The notes beneath the pieces were generated by a model. It did not search any database. It worked only from the letters and a program-made list of their open reading frames with translations, and was not told the DNA's origin. Positions 25,905-35,700 of a DNA stretch of 64,000 nt are shown one piece after another. How positions within the stretch are numbered: the stretch's first letter is position 1; every line of letters starts with the position of its first letter. Origin of the DNA: Epilithonimonas sp042695135 (lineage in GTDB: Bacteria; Bacteroidota; Bacteroidia; Flavobacteriales; Weeksellaceae); contig NZ_CP170547.1 in assembly GCF_042695135.1 (NCBI RefSeq), positions 1,054,001 through 1,118,000 of the forward strand. The letters are read 5' to 3'. Position numbers and translations under genes: made by a program.

Positions 25905-25938
25905 AACAAAAAAACTACCCTGAAAAAGAGTAGTTTTC
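25905..25938 (-). terminator. Terminator or attenuator between DUF4295 and ftsY
   Basis: On the minus strand AAAACTAC and GTAGTTTT (plus 25911-25918 and 25930-25937) form a stem followed by a T-run. It would end the ribosomal-protein transcript or reduce read-through into ftsY. Confidence 0.75.
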
Positions 25939-25960
25939 TATATTGTATTCGGTTGAATGA

Positions 25961-26116
25961 TTATTTTTTAAGATAAGCTTCAACTTCGTCAGCGTTCATT
26001 ACTTTTTCTTCAAAAACGTAAGCTTCTGATTTAGAAGACTTCACCATTTTGATAACTTTGGTCATTTTTTTTGATCCAGCACCACCTTGAAGTGTTGCTA
26101 CTACTTTTTTTGCCAT
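25961..26116 (-). CDS. DUF4295 small basic protein
   Basis: This 51-residue protein starts at ATG 26114-26116 with MAKKVVATLQGGAGSKKMTK and ends EVEAYLKK. It belongs to the DUF4295 family, found in Bacteroidota directly after rpmG. The lysine-rich sequence and fixed ribosomal-gene context suggest a ribosome-associated role, which is unproven. The gap to rpmG is 19 bases, so co-transcription with rpmB-rpmG is very likely. Confidence 0.9.
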   Translation of the reverse strand: MAKKVVATLQGGAGSKKMTKVIKMVKSSKSEAYVFEEKVMNADEVEAYLKK

Positions 26117-26135
26117 TGTAAAATATTTTTATAAA

Positions 26136-26318
26136 TTACTTAATCTCTTTGTGAACAGTATATTTCTTAAGAACCGGATTGAATTTTTTAAGCTCCAATC
26201 TTTCTGTTGTGTTCTTTTTATTTTTTGTAGTAATGTATCTTGACATTCCTGCTACTCCGCTTTCTCTGTGCTCAGTACATTCTAGAATTACCTGAACTCT
26301 GTTACCTTTTTTAGCCAT
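26136..26318 (-). CDS. rpmG: 50S ribosomal protein L33
   Basis: The 60-residue protein has the L33 features VQVILECTEH, GMSRYITTKNKKNTTERLELKKFNP-type sequence and the C-terminal KKYTVHKEIK. Its zinc-ribbon cysteines are largely missing (one Cys left), so it is the zinc-free form. The start codon overlaps the rpmB stop by one base. Confidence 0.96.
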   Translation of the reverse strand: MAKKGNRVQVILECTEHRESGVAGMSRYITTKNKKNTTERLELKKFNPVLKKYTVHKEIK

Positions 26319-26566
26319 TACTTAGTAGTGTTTTTAATAAATCCGTTTCTAGTAGCTCTTTCAAGCGCTTCCTCTATACCAATCTTGTTGATAATTCTCA
26401 ATCCGTGAGCAGTTACTTTTAAAGTAACGTGTTTATCCTGCTCAGGAAGAAAAAATTTCTTCTCTAGTAAATTAATTTCAAAACGTCTTTTCGTTTTGTT
26501 ATTAGCGTGGGAAACATTGTTTCCTACCATTGCACGCTTACCTGTTATTTGGCAAATTCTTGACAT
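26318..26566 (-). CDS. rpmB: 50S ribosomal protein L28
   Basis: The 82-residue protein begins MSRICQITGKRAMVGNNVSH and has the later KTKRRFEINLLEKKFF and LRIINKIGIEEAL segments typical of L28. It is the first gene of the rpmB-rpmG-DUF4295 cluster. Confidence 0.97.
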   Translation of the reverse strand: MSRICQITGKRAMVGNNVSHANNKTKRRFEINLLEKKFFLPEQDKHVTLKVTAHGLRIINKIGIEEALERATRNGFIKNTTK

Positions 26567-26658
26567 ATCTCGATGTTCTTTTGACTAATGAATATTTGAG
26601 AGTGCAAAATAAAGGAATATTTTCCGGATAGACAAATTATTTTGAAAATAATTCATAA

Positions 26659-26702
26659 AAAAACACACGTGAAATATTTGATAATTAATATTCCACGTGT
26701 GT
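26659..26702 (-). terminator. Terminator of the ArsC-like gene region
   Basis: ACACACGTG and CACGTGTGT flank an AT-rich, partly self-complementary loop. On the minus strand a run of seven T follows. It lies upstream of rpmB and downstream of the ArsC-like gene. Confidence 0.8.
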
Positions 26703-26723
26703 CACTGTATATATATTCTAATC

Positions 26724-27074
26724 TTAATTTTCTATAAAGAATTTGACATTTTCCAGAGGATTTCCCGGCATTGCGACCTTCCCTTTGATAAGAATAGGGC
26801 ATTGTATCAGTTCAGGATTTAAAGCTATTACTTCGAGAGCCTGCTCATCATTTACAGTTTCTGATTCCGAGAAATATTTTTTGTAAAGTTCTGTAGAATG
26901 TCTCAGAATTCTGCTAGGATTCTTATTCAGTTTTTTGAATAATGTTCTCAATTCAAAAAGACTAAGCGGATCTTTTTTGATATCAATAATCTGAAATTTG
27001 ATATCATTCTCATCCAGATATTCCAAAATTGCTTTGGATTTTGGACAGCTGTTGTTGTGAATTACTTTTATCAT
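26724..27074 (-). CDS. ArsC/Spx-family thioredoxin-fold protein, degenerate active site
   Basis: The 116-residue protein has the ArsC fold: an N-terminal NNSCPKSKAILEYL with Cys10 in the nucleophile position and LRHSTELYKKY with Arg58. Of the three arginines needed by plasmid R773 ArsC, only this one is visible: the RPIV motif reads QCPILI (Cys92 replaces Arg), and the later arginine is not found. It is therefore probably not an arsenate reductase. A thiol or regulatory role like that of YffB or Spx relatives is possible. Confidence 0.8.
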   Translation of the reverse strand: MIKVIHNNSCPKSKAILEYLDENDIKFQIIDIKKDPLSLFELRTLFKKLNKNPSRILRHSTELYKKYFSESETVNDEQALEVIALNPELIQCPILIKGKVAMPGNPLENVKFFIEN

Positions 27075-27143
27075 GATGCTTTAAAATTAAAATTTGGCGA
27101 TTTTATTCTTTGAGATTTGTACAATTATTTCGCCAAAAATAAT

Positions 27144-27758
27144 TTAAAACAAACCGTTCAGCTCTGCATCAATTCTTTCTAATATATAACCAAAATCTTC
27201 TGGCTTTTCCACAAAATCAAGGTTGTCAACATCTATGATGAGAAGTTTTCCCTCTTTGTAATTTTCTATCCAGCTTTGATATTTGTTGTTTAGTTTTGAC
27301 AGATAATCTATACTGATTCCGGCCTCATATTCTCTGCCTCTTTTGGAAATTTGTCTCACCAAAGTTGGCACATCTGCCCGAAGGTAGATTAGCAAATCCG
27401 GTGCCGAAACGAAGTCTTTCATCAAAGTAAAAACTGATAAATAATTCTTAAAATCTCGCTCGGAAAGGAGATTCATCTCAGCTAGATTTTCTGCAAAAAT
27501 GTGAGCGTCTTCATAGATCGTTCTGTCCTGTATCACATTTTTTCCACTCTCGCGGATCTCCTTCACCTGTCGGAATCTGCTTCCCAGGAAGTAGATCTGA
27601 AGTGCAAAACTCCATTTTGACATATCGCCATAAAAATCATCCAGGTAAGGATTGTGATCTACATCTTCAAATTGTGCTTCCCAATTATAATGTTTTGACA
27701 ACATTGTGGTAAGCGTAGTTTTTCCGGCACCAATATTTCCTGTAACAGCGATATGCAT
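27144..27758 (-). CDS. Deoxynucleoside kinase
   Basis: The 204-residue enzyme phosphorylates deoxynucleosides in the salvage pathway. It shows the P-loop VTGNIGAGKTTLT (about 5-17), FEDVDHNPYLDDFY (substrate-binding Glu and Tyr), the DRTIYEDAHIFA motif (DRS/ERS-type) and LIYLRADVPTLVRQISKRGR with lid arginines. The specificity (dA, dG or broad) cannot be set by eye. It is 62 bases after an exported-protein gene. Confidence 0.9.
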   Translation of the reverse strand: MHIAVTGNIGAGKTTLTTMLSKHYNWEAQFEDVDHNPYLDDFYGDMSKWSFALQIYFLGSRFRQVKEIRESGKNVIQDRTIYEDAHIFAENLAEMNLLSERDFKNYLSVFTLMKDFVSAPDLLIYLRADVPTLVRQISKRGREYEAGISIDYLSKLNNKYQSWIENYKEGKLLIIDVDNLDFVEKPEDFGYILERIDAELNGLF

Positions 27759-27820
27759 TCTTATTAATTAAATGATTAAAAAATTAAGAGATTAAAAAAT
27801 TACAAATGATTTTCGAATCA

Positions 27821-28585
27821 TCAATCTTTTAATTTGTAAAGATAAAGCTTGTCTTTTATGAGAGCCAAAAATCCGGCATTATTTTTATCCACAATTTTTG
27901 CGCTTTCATTTTTGAAGATTTCAGATAAAGTTTTTCCATCGAATTTTTTGATTGTCTGGCTTCCAAATATCAAAACATCATCGTTGATTCTGCGGAGTTT
28001 TCTCGCATTGTCAATGTCTGTAGAATAGAGTAGAGTCGCTTTTGTATTGTAAACCTCAAAAGTATTTTCTCGAAGAATATAAATCCTATTATTATAGACT
28101 AAAAAATCCTTCAGCGATTGCAGGTTGATGTTAAAAGGAAAAGAGCTGATCGTGGAATTGCTTCGGAAATTATATTGAATCAGCGTTTTGTTGCTTTCAT
28201 CGATCATCCAGGCATATTGCAGATCTTCCGCGTAAACAGCTTTTATAAAGCCAAAAGTGGAACTGAGGTTTATTTTCTGAATCTCATTAAGGTTCTGATC
28301 CAGAAATTTGATTTCCTGAGCGTTTTCAGAAAACATTACGATATTAAGCGGATTGGTCACGCTTTGGATCTTATACGGAAAAGTCAGCATTACCTTGCCG
28401 AGCTGCGTTCCTACCGAATCATATTTAGTAAAACTAAGATCCTTATTTTTATATAAATATATGCTGCCATAATCATCACCTAAAAGTTCCTGTACATCCT
28501 TTGTCTGTAAAGAATCTAAACTGATTTTCTTCTGAGAAAAAAACAAGGTTGAACTTAATATTAATATGAGTCGTAATAATTTCAA
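27821..28585 (-). CDS. Exported protein, beta-propeller-like, unknown function
   Basis: The 254-residue protein starts with a signal peptide (MKLLRLILILSSTLFFSQ). The rest has a periodic pattern of short hydrophobic strands (for example IYLYKNKDLSFTKYDSVG, IYILRENTFEVYN, LYLYKLKD) resembling a propeller of NHL or quinoprotein type, but with no clear motif. I do not recognise the family beyond its occurrence in flavobacteria. It is likely co-transcribed with the downstream kinase. Confidence 0.7.
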   Translation of the reverse strand: MKLLRLILILSSTLFFSQKKISLDSLQTKDVQELLGDDYGSIYLYKNKDLSFTKYDSVGTQLGKVMLTFPYKIQSVTNPLNIVMFSENAQEIKFLDQNLNEIQKINLSSTFGFIKAVYAEDLQYAWMIDESNKTLIQYNFRSNSTISSFPFNINLQSLKDFLVYNNRIYILRENTFEVYNTKATLLYSTDIDNARKLRRINDDVLIFGSQTIKKFDGKTLSEIFKNESAKIVDKNNAGFLALIKDKLYLYKLKD

Positions 28586-28627
28586 TAATGAGATTTAAAA
28601 TTAATGTTCAATTGTTGAGGTCGGATT

Positions 28628-29194
28628 TTATTTTTTACCACCATTCAACGTAATAATAACATCTTTTGTAAAGGCTTTGTTTTGATTATAAATCGCATCG
28701 CAAATAGATGTTGAGACTGTGTAGTTCCCTTTTTCAACCAGGATGTAATTCTGCCCATTAGCAGGAACAGTGAGGTTATAGAATTTTTTTCCACTTATTT
28801 TTATAACGAGAATGCATTTCGCTTTGTTTACAAACTGGATGATTACTTCTTTTTTATTTGGGTCGTTGTTAAAAAGATTTGTAAGCATTGCAGCTGTATT
28901 TTTTGCCTGTTCAGACGGCTGGCCTTTTGCGGCAGTTGTCCCAACGGTAGATGTTTTTTCGATCTTTTTTTCCGTCATCTGGGTTATGGTCGGCTTTGCA
29001 ATTTGGGAATTTCCTGCATATTTAAGAGACAAGGCTCTTTGTTTCAGTTCCGGGACGGCTGGATGATTGGGATTGTCCCGGATGAATTTTTCTACAACTG
29101 CTCTGTCTGTAGTTTTTTTGGCTTCAAAAACACTGACTTGTGAAAAAGCAATCATTGAAATCAGAAAAAATAAAAGTAAAAATAACTTCTTCAT
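28628..29194 (-). CDS. Exported protein with DUF6759-like C-terminal domain
   Basis: The 188-residue protein has a signal peptide (about 1-19), a linker rich in Lys, Thr and Ala, and a C-terminal domain (about 98-185). That domain shares a clear pattern with the lipoprotein at 42262-42720: a leucine-rich NLFN/QLFN start, a charged C-[IF]-[LI] strand, the isg-K strand, a hydrophobic vP strand, and [VE]-[KQ]-G-[NE]-Y then S-[IE]-C. The family name is from memory (a flavobacterial domain of unknown function). It forms one group with the following propeller-like gene. Confidence 0.72.
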   Translation of the reverse strand: MKKLFLLLFFLISMIAFSQVSVFEAKKTTDRAVVEKFIRDNPNHPAVPELKQRALSLKYAGNSQIAKPTITQMTEKKIEKTSTVGTTAAKGQPSEQAKNTAAMLTNLFNNDPNKKEVIIQFVNKAKCILVIKISGKKFYNLTVPANGQNYILVEKGNYTVSTSICDAIYNQNKAFTKDVIITLNGGKK

Positions 29195-29370
29195 TATATA
29201 ATATCTAAGGTGCGTTTTAATTTTAAACGTAAAAATAAATTAAATCTTGTGAAATTGTAAGAATTTTTAGTTAAATAAATATTTATATTATCAACTAAAT
29301 TCCAAAAACATTCTCAGAATTGTATTTTATTTAACAATAATTAAGTGTATTATTTTTTTATAAAAATCAC

Positions 29371-29378
29371 TATATTTG
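29371..29378 (+). promoter_or_regulatory. -7 element of the tsf promoter
   Basis: TATATTTG, 58 bases before the tsf ATG, matches TAnnTTTG; the -33 region is T-rich only. The leader contains a 12-codon ATG frame (29391-29429) whose use is unknown. Confidence 0.65.
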
Positions 29379-29436
29379 CACGCTGAAAACATGGGGGACG
29401 AAAATCAAAACAAATTAAATCAAAAATAATTTCATT

Positions 29437-30261
29437 ATGTATACACCAGTAGCTGCAGATGTAGCAAAACTAAGAAACACAACAGGTGCAGGAATGATGG
29501 ACTGCAAAAAAGCTTTAACAGAAGCTGAGGGAGATTTCGAAAAAGCAATTGATATCCTTAGAAAAAAAGGTCAGAAAGTTGCTGCTAACAGAGCGGACAG
29601 AGAATCTTCTGAAGGTGCAGTTATCGCAAGAGTAAACGAAGATAACACTCTTGGAGCTGTGATTTCTTTGAACTGCGAAACTGATTTCGTGGCGAAGAAT
29701 GACTCTTTCGTAGAATTGGCTTACGAATTGGCTGAGCAGGCTCTAGCATATTCTAACAAAGAAGAATTTTTGGCTTCTGATTTCCACGGACAGACTGTTG
29801 CTGAAAAATTGATCCAGCAAACTGGAGTTATCGGAGAAAAAATCGAGATTGGTGCTTTTGAAAGCATTCAGGGTGCTTTTCTTGGAGCTTATATCCACGC
29901 CGGAAACAAAATTGCTGCAATCACTTCTCTTTCTGCAAAAGTAGATGGCGCTGATGAAGCTGCAAAATCTGTTTCTATGCAGGTAGCTGCCATGAACCCA
30001 ATTGCTCTTGACGAGACTCAGGTTTCTCAGGAAACAATTGACAAAGAATTGGAAATCGAAAGAGAATTATTGGTAAAAGAAGGAAAACCTGCTAATATCA
30101 TTGATAATATCCTGAAAGGTAAAATGCAGAGATTCTATAAAGACAATACTTTGGTACACCAGTCTTTCATCAAGGATGCTAACCAAACTGTTGCAGACTA
30201 TGTAAAATCTGTAAACGGAGATCTTAAAGTAACAGGATTCGTAAGAGTTGCTCTTGCTTAA
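29437..30261 (+). CDS. tsf: Translation elongation factor Ts
   Basis: EF-Ts recharges EF-Tu with GTP. The 274-residue protein has the N-terminal UBA-like motif LRNTTGAGMMDCKKAL, the core NCETDFVAKNDSF (about 80-92) and the C-terminal GKMQRFYKDNTLVHQSFIKD. Here it is a single gene with its own promoter and terminator; rpsB, its usual upstream partner, is not next to it in this window. Confidence 0.97.
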   Translation: MYTPVAADVAKLRNTTGAGMMDCKKALTEAEGDFEKAIDILRKKGQKVAANRADRESSEGAVIARVNEDNTLGAVISLNCETDFVAKNDSFVELAYELAEQALAYSNKEEFLASDFHGQTVAEKLIQQTGVIGEKIEIGAFESIQGAFLGAYIHAGNKIAAITSLSAKVDGADEAAKSVSMQVAAMNPIALDETQVSQETIDKELEIERELLVKEGKPANIIDNILKGKMQRFYKDNTLVHQSFIKDANQTVADYVKSVNGDLKVTGFVRVALA

Positions 30262-30286
30262 TCTGATATCTTCATAAATAAATTAT

Positions 30287-30318
30287 ATCCTGCTGTAATT
30301 TTACGGCAGGATTTTTTA
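30287..30318 (+). terminator. Terminator of tsf
   Basis: ATCCTGCTGTAA and TTACGGCAGGAT form a stem with one G-U pair, followed by six T. Confidence 0.88.
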
Positions 30319-30358
30319 TTTAACATAATATAATGAGTTTTTAAAAATAAAAATGAAT

Positions 30359-30366
30359 TAAATTTG
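30359..30366 (+). promoter_or_regulatory. -7 element of the first T9SS protein gene
   Basis: TAAATTTG fits TAnnTTTG, 17 bases before the ATG. A short leader of about 12 nt is implied. Confidence 0.6.
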
Positions 30367-30383
30367 CACCTCTATTATGTTAA

Positions 30384-32699
30384 ATGAAACATTATAAATT
30401 TTTCCGGTTTTTACTTTGTTGCGTAAGCTTGATTTTTATTAATTATTCTCAGGCTCAGAATATATCTGTAGATACAAGTTTGAATGCTCAGGATCTGGTA
30501 ACCAAATTCATTGGTGCACAAAATGCAAGTTGTATTACTGTTTCAAATGTTTCAGTTTCCGGTTGGAATTTTGGAGGTACCGATCTCAGCTATGGCTATT
30601 TTGACAGAAACGGAAGTGTCTTTGATATTGATGAAGGTATTATATTATCCACAGGGAAAGCTTTAGAAGCAGCTGGTCCCAATGGTCCGTTGCAGAGCAA
30701 TTATGATTCTAACTGGCAGGGTGATCAGGATTTAATCGCTATACTTACCCAATCCGGCCTGCCAACCGATAATATTCTGAATGCAACATCTTTAGAGTTT
30801 GATTTTGAATCTCTGCAAAGCGATAAGATCAGCTTTGATTATATGTTTTTATCAGAAGAATACAGACCTAGCAATTGCCAATATTCGGATGCATTTGCTT
30901 TTTTGATTAAGAAAGCAAATACTACAGATCCTTACCAGAATATCGCTCTTGTACCAGGAACTAATACGCCTGTAACATCTCTGTCAATAAATGGAGCAAC
31001 TAATTGCCCTCGTAATATTGATTATTTTGGAGGTTTTAACGGTACTGTTAACTCAACTAATTTCAATGGACAAACCAAAGTCCTGAAAGCAATTACCACA
31101 GTTCAAAAAGGAGTAAAGTATCATATCAAATTGGTGATTGCAGATCACGGTGACTCCAGAGGACTTTATGATTCTGCAGTTTTTCTGAAAGCCGGTAGTT
31201 TTACTGGAAATATCAATATCGGAAATGATCTTACACTAGATAATGCTGATCCGCTTTGCAAAAATACACCGTACAGGATACAACCAAATCCGGCACTTAA
31301 CGATCCATCTGCACAATATTTCTGGTTCAAAGACGGGCAGCCAATTACAGGTATTCCTCTAAGCCAAAGTTATTATGATGTGATAAATGATGAGGGCAAT
31401 TTCAGTGTGAATGTAGTTTTAGGAAGTGGCTGCAGATTAGCAGGAAATGTCAAGATTGAGAAAGCACCGGTTGCTCAAATCGATAGTTCTCCGATATTGG
31501 TCTGTGACTATGATTTTAATGGCACTTATTCGGCTGTATTGTCAAATTTTGACAGGCAAATTGTCCGGAATTATGAACCTGGTGTTTTTAATGTTGAATA
31601 TTCTCTAACCCCTTCTGGACCGGCACTTCCAGATTCAGAATTTGTTTTTACTCAAAATCCTCAGACTTTATATGCAAGGGTTGGAACTTACTCTTGTACT
31701 CCGGATATTTATCCTGTTCAGTTCTATTTTGGAACCAAACTTACAGTTAATTCTATTCCTGTTTATGATATTTGTGATGATGATATCAGCGGAAGCCAGG
31801 ATTTTAATTTGGCAGATTATATATCATTAATTACCAATGAAACCGGTGTTACAGCAACTTACTTTGCGACAGAAGCGCAGGCAAGAGCAGGAGGCAATTC
31901 TACAATACCAAGTTTACAAACTATTAATTCCAATAAAACTTTTTACATAAGGATTGATAAGTCAGGAAATTGTCCTAATTATAAAGAGATAAAATTCAAC
32001 TTCAAACAGCCAAAAAAATCTACAATACTTAAGGATCAGACCATCTGTAAAAATACAACTACAACACTGGATGCTGGATCCGGTTTTACAGCTTATGAAT
32101 GGAACACGGGTGCAAAAACGCAATCTATTGCAAATGTTCCGGCGGGCGATTATTGGGTCAAATTAACATTCAATGGTTGTGTTTATCAGCAATTTGTAAA
32201 AGTATCAGAAGCAGAAGATCCCGTGATAGATAATATTTTGATCGAAGGCACTACGATTACCGTCTTGGCTTCCGGAGGTACCAAACCTTACAGATATGCT
32301 TTAGACAAAGGAGTTTATCAAACATCAAATATTTTTACCAATGTACAACTGGGAACTCATACGGTTTATGTTCAGGGCGCAGATGGTTGTTCCATTATTA
32401 CTAAAGATTTTACATTAATCAATATTCAGAATGCCATCACTCCAAATAATGACGGGGTCAACGATTTTGTTGATTATTCTTCACTTTTAGGAAAATCAGA
32501 GCCAAGATTTGAAGTCTATGACAGATATGGCATATTAGTTTTTAAAGGGGATACTAATAATCAGTTTATCTGGAATGGGACATTCAACGGCAGGATATTG
32601 CCGACATCATCATATTGGTATATTTTGGAATGGAATGAATCTGTAAACACTAAAAGGACTCAACTATCGGGCTGGATACTATTAAAAAATAGAAATTAA
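30384..32699 (+). CDS. T9SS type B secreted protein with choice-of-anchor L domain
   Basis: The 771-residue surface protein has a signal peptide (about 1-24) and an N-terminal choice-of-anchor L domain (about 30-270; VSGWNFGGTDLSYGYF, FDIDEGIILSTGKA, FDYMFLSEEYRP). Two CDxD-type modules follow (VCDYDFNG near 375, ICDDDISG near 465), then an Ig-like module (TICKNTTTTLDAGSGF). The type B sorting domain (gliding motility-associated C-terminal domain) starts at AITPNNDGVNDFVDY and ends WILLKNRN. It should leave the cell through the type IX system and may act in adhesion or gliding. It is the first of three such genes in line. Confidence 0.9.
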   Translation: MKHYKFFRFLLCCVSLIFINYSQAQNISVDTSLNAQDLVTKFIGAQNASCITVSNVSVSGWNFGGTDLSYGYFDRNGSVFDIDEGIILSTGKALEAAGPNGPLQSNYDSNWQGDQDLIAILTQSGLPTDNILNATSLEFDFESLQSDKISFDYMFLSEEYRPSNCQYSDAFAFLIKKANTTDPYQNIALVPGTNTPVTSLSINGATNCPRNIDYFGGFNGTVNSTNFNGQTKVLKAITTVQKGVKYHIKLVIADHGDSRGLYDSAVFLKAGSFTGNINIGNDLTLDNADPLCKNTPYRIQPNPALNDPSAQYFWFKDGQPITGIPLSQSYYDVINDEGNFSVNVVLGSGCRLAGNVKIEKAPVAQIDSSPILVCDYDFNGTYSAVLSNFDRQIVRNYEPGVFNVEYSLTPSGPALPDSEFVFTQNPQTLYARVGTYSCTPDIYPVQFYFGTKLTVNSIPVYDICDDDISGSQDFNLADYISLITNETGVTATYFATEAQARAGGNSTIPSLQTINSNKTFYIRIDKSGNCPNYKEIKFNFKQPKKSTILKDQTICKNTTTTLDAGSGFTAYEWNTGAKTQSIANVPAGDYWVKLTFNGCVYQQFVKVSEAEDPVIDNILIEGTTITVLASGGTKPYRYALDKGVYQTSNIFTNVQLGTHTVYVQGADGCSIITKDFTLINIQNAITPNNDGVNDFVDYSSLLGKSEPRFEVYDRYGILVFKGDTNNQFIWNGTFNGRILPTSSYWYILEWNESVNTKRTQLSGWILLKNRN

Positions 32700-32727
32700 T
32701 AATATATCTTATACATTCCATTTTGTC

Positions 32728-32735
32728 TACATTTG
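32728..32735 (+). promoter_or_regulatory. -7 element of the second T9SS protein gene
   Basis: TACATTTG fits TAnnTTTG, 22 bases before the ATG. The same octamer precedes the third gene. Confidence 0.6.
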
Positions 32736-32757
32736 CAAAAAACTAATTGCTTGATAG

Positions 32758-35700
32758 ATGAAGAAAATTTTACTGCTCCTTTTTATACTTATTTGTTATA
32801 CAAAGATATTTGCTCAGCTGGATACAGATCATTGGTTTGCCGCGATGTATGACGGGCAGATTAATTCAGGCCCATATCAATATCTATATCTTTCTACAGA
32901 CGAGACCACGCCTTTTACTGTCGATGTTTATAGTAATAATAAACTTATAAACCGAACCACCATCAGCAAAGGAAATCCGGATTATCTGTTTATTCCCAGA
33001 CAATTTCTTATTGTGAATAACAATAATAAAAATGCACTTTTTACACCCATAAATATGGGACTGAATGTAAAAGCAGAAAAACGATTCTATGCAAACCTGA
33101 GGATCGGGATGGAAAATCACGCAGAGATTGTTCCTTCCAAAGGTGCAGCAGCATTGGGAAAAGAATTTTATACGGTCGTTGCCCCATTAAGGATTAGCAG
33201 CACTGCACCTAATATTGATAATAGTGGTTTCCAGGCAAGTGTCATAGCGACAGAAGACAATACGACAGTTACTATTAATAAATTTAATAAACCCCTTACT
33301 TTTACAAATGGTACGACTTCCAATCCACCTCTTACTTTCAAACTTAATAAAGGACAATCCTATATTATAGATGGCAGAGGTATTATTACAGGTAACAGAG
33401 ACGGTTTCATCGGGACTAAAATAGTGGCTGACAAGCCAATATCCATGACAAATGGTAATTTTAACGGGCAATATGTTGTGGGTGGCGACGGTTCTGATAT
33501 CTTAATGGATCAATCGGTACCTGTACAGAATCTTGGAAACGAATTTGGGCTCATAAGCGGTATGGGAATCATTACCGGAACCGGTGATGATATTACAAAT
33601 AATGGCATGGAAAGGGCTATCATTGTTGCCACGAAAAATAATACCAATATCTACATAAATAATTCTGGAACGCCCGTTAAAACGATCAATGAAGGAGAAT
33701 ATTACTTTGTTCCGGACACTTATTATGCAAAGAAAGATGCAGACCATTATAATCTTTCTATCAAAACATCGGAAAACGTTTATGTATACCAGGTTTTAGG
33801 TGGAGTTATTGGTAGTCCGGTAACCGGCAGTATGAATCTGATCCCACCTCTGGGCTGCTATCTTCCAAGGAAAATTGATGAAATAGGATTTGTAGATCAA
33901 CTGAATCCTAATGGTGTTGCTACACTTACTGTGAAACTTAATATTATCGCAGAAAAAGGAGCAAAAGTCACCTTCAATGGCACTTATCTGAATCCTGCTA
34001 TGGGATATGGACCCTTTGCTTTGGAAGGCAACAGCACTTGGGAAACTTATTCTGTTCCGGATGTTAAAGGAAATGTTACAGTAGAATCTGATAAAGCTGT
34101 CAATGTTGGTCTCGCAGGTGGTGACGGAAATGCTGTTGGATATGCCGGATATTTTGCCGGATTTTCTGCTGTTCCTTTTATTTCTAAAAAACAAGGCGTT
34201 TGTATCGGCGATGTGATATTGGAGTTACCATCAGGTTATGATTACTACCAGTGGTTTATAAGAAATGAAGTGACAGGACTTCCTGAGCCAATATCTGGTG
34301 CAACCACTTATTTTTATAAACCAACCAAACCCGGAGTTTATACTGTAGAAGTCAAGAGAAGTGTTTGTCCTAAGGTAACAACCCCGGAATTCAAATTGTT
34401 GAATTGTACAACAATTTCCACATTGAATGTAGCCAGCTGCAACAATTCTGTTTCGATAAATCCCACCCTTTCAAACAGTGGACAAGCGACAGATTGGAAT
34501 AGCGTTAATGTAATTGAACAGCCTACAAAAGGGAATCTAAATATTGATAAAATAAATCAAATTTTTAATTACACACCTGTTTCAGGAGCTTCTGGAATTG
34601 ATACTTTTAAATACAACGTTTGTGGCGTCTCTACACTTCCGGATTGCGAAGAGGTGAAGGTTACAGTCTATATCAATATCATTGCAAATGATGCCACACT
34701 TATCAAATGTAAAATAAATGCAACCCAGGCCCAGTTTGATCTGACCAAAGCAAACATTACAGCAGATCCTTCTGTCACTCAAAAAAAATATTACAAAACC
34801 CAGTTTGATGCAGATAATGACACAGGGCTTAATCTCATACCAACTGCAAGCCTTGACAAATATATCTCGGAAGAAGGTTTTGTTTATGTCAAATTAAAAA
34901 GTTCCGGCTGTGAGAAAGTAGTAAAAATAGAACTCAGATTTTTTCTGACGCCAGAATTATTTACTGATACTTACGAGGTTTGTGATTCCAAATTTGAAGG
35001 GAAAATAAATGTGGAATTGGATAAGCTCACAAATAGCTTTCTGAAAAATCATGCTTTTTTCAAAAATGTAAAATATTACAGTAATTCTTCTGCTACAACT
35101 GAGCTGCCAAATAATTGGTCATATTCTGCGAATACAGTAGTTTATATGAAAGTAGAATCGCCGGATGGGTGTACACCAACTATGTTCCCAATCACTTTTA
35201 AAATTGGCTCCAAAGTAAACGTTTACACACTTGCCGATACTACAGAAATCTGTGATGATGATTTTGACAATAAAAAGCTGGTACAAAATCTTGATGATTA
35301 CAAAAAGATTTTTACAACAGATGCTGCAGTGACTTCAAAATTTTATATTAATAAGATTGATGCTCAAAATAACGCTTCTAATCATATTACAGAAATCCAG
35401 GTAAATAACCAGCAGTTATTGTACATAAGATTATTTGAAGCCGGTGTTTGTGACAGATTGGTAGAGCTTACTTTAAAAATCAAAATTCCCCAAAAATCTA
35501 CTGTTTTATTAGATAAACAGATATGTCCGGAAAAAGTGACAACTTTGGATGCCGGCCAAGGTTTTTGGAAATATGATTGGTATAATGAGTTAGATACTAC
35601 TAAATCACTGAGTAAAAATCAGACTTTGGAGAATATAGGATTAGGTAATTATTTTGTAATTCTGACGGCTTTCAACGGCTGTACATTTACCCAGAAAGTA

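Noticed and set aside
26659..26702. CACGTG-containing hairpin as a parS site
   Set aside because: The two CACGTG copies are the arms of a hairpin with a T-run, and neither has the full TTTCACGTGAAA core. A terminator explains it better.
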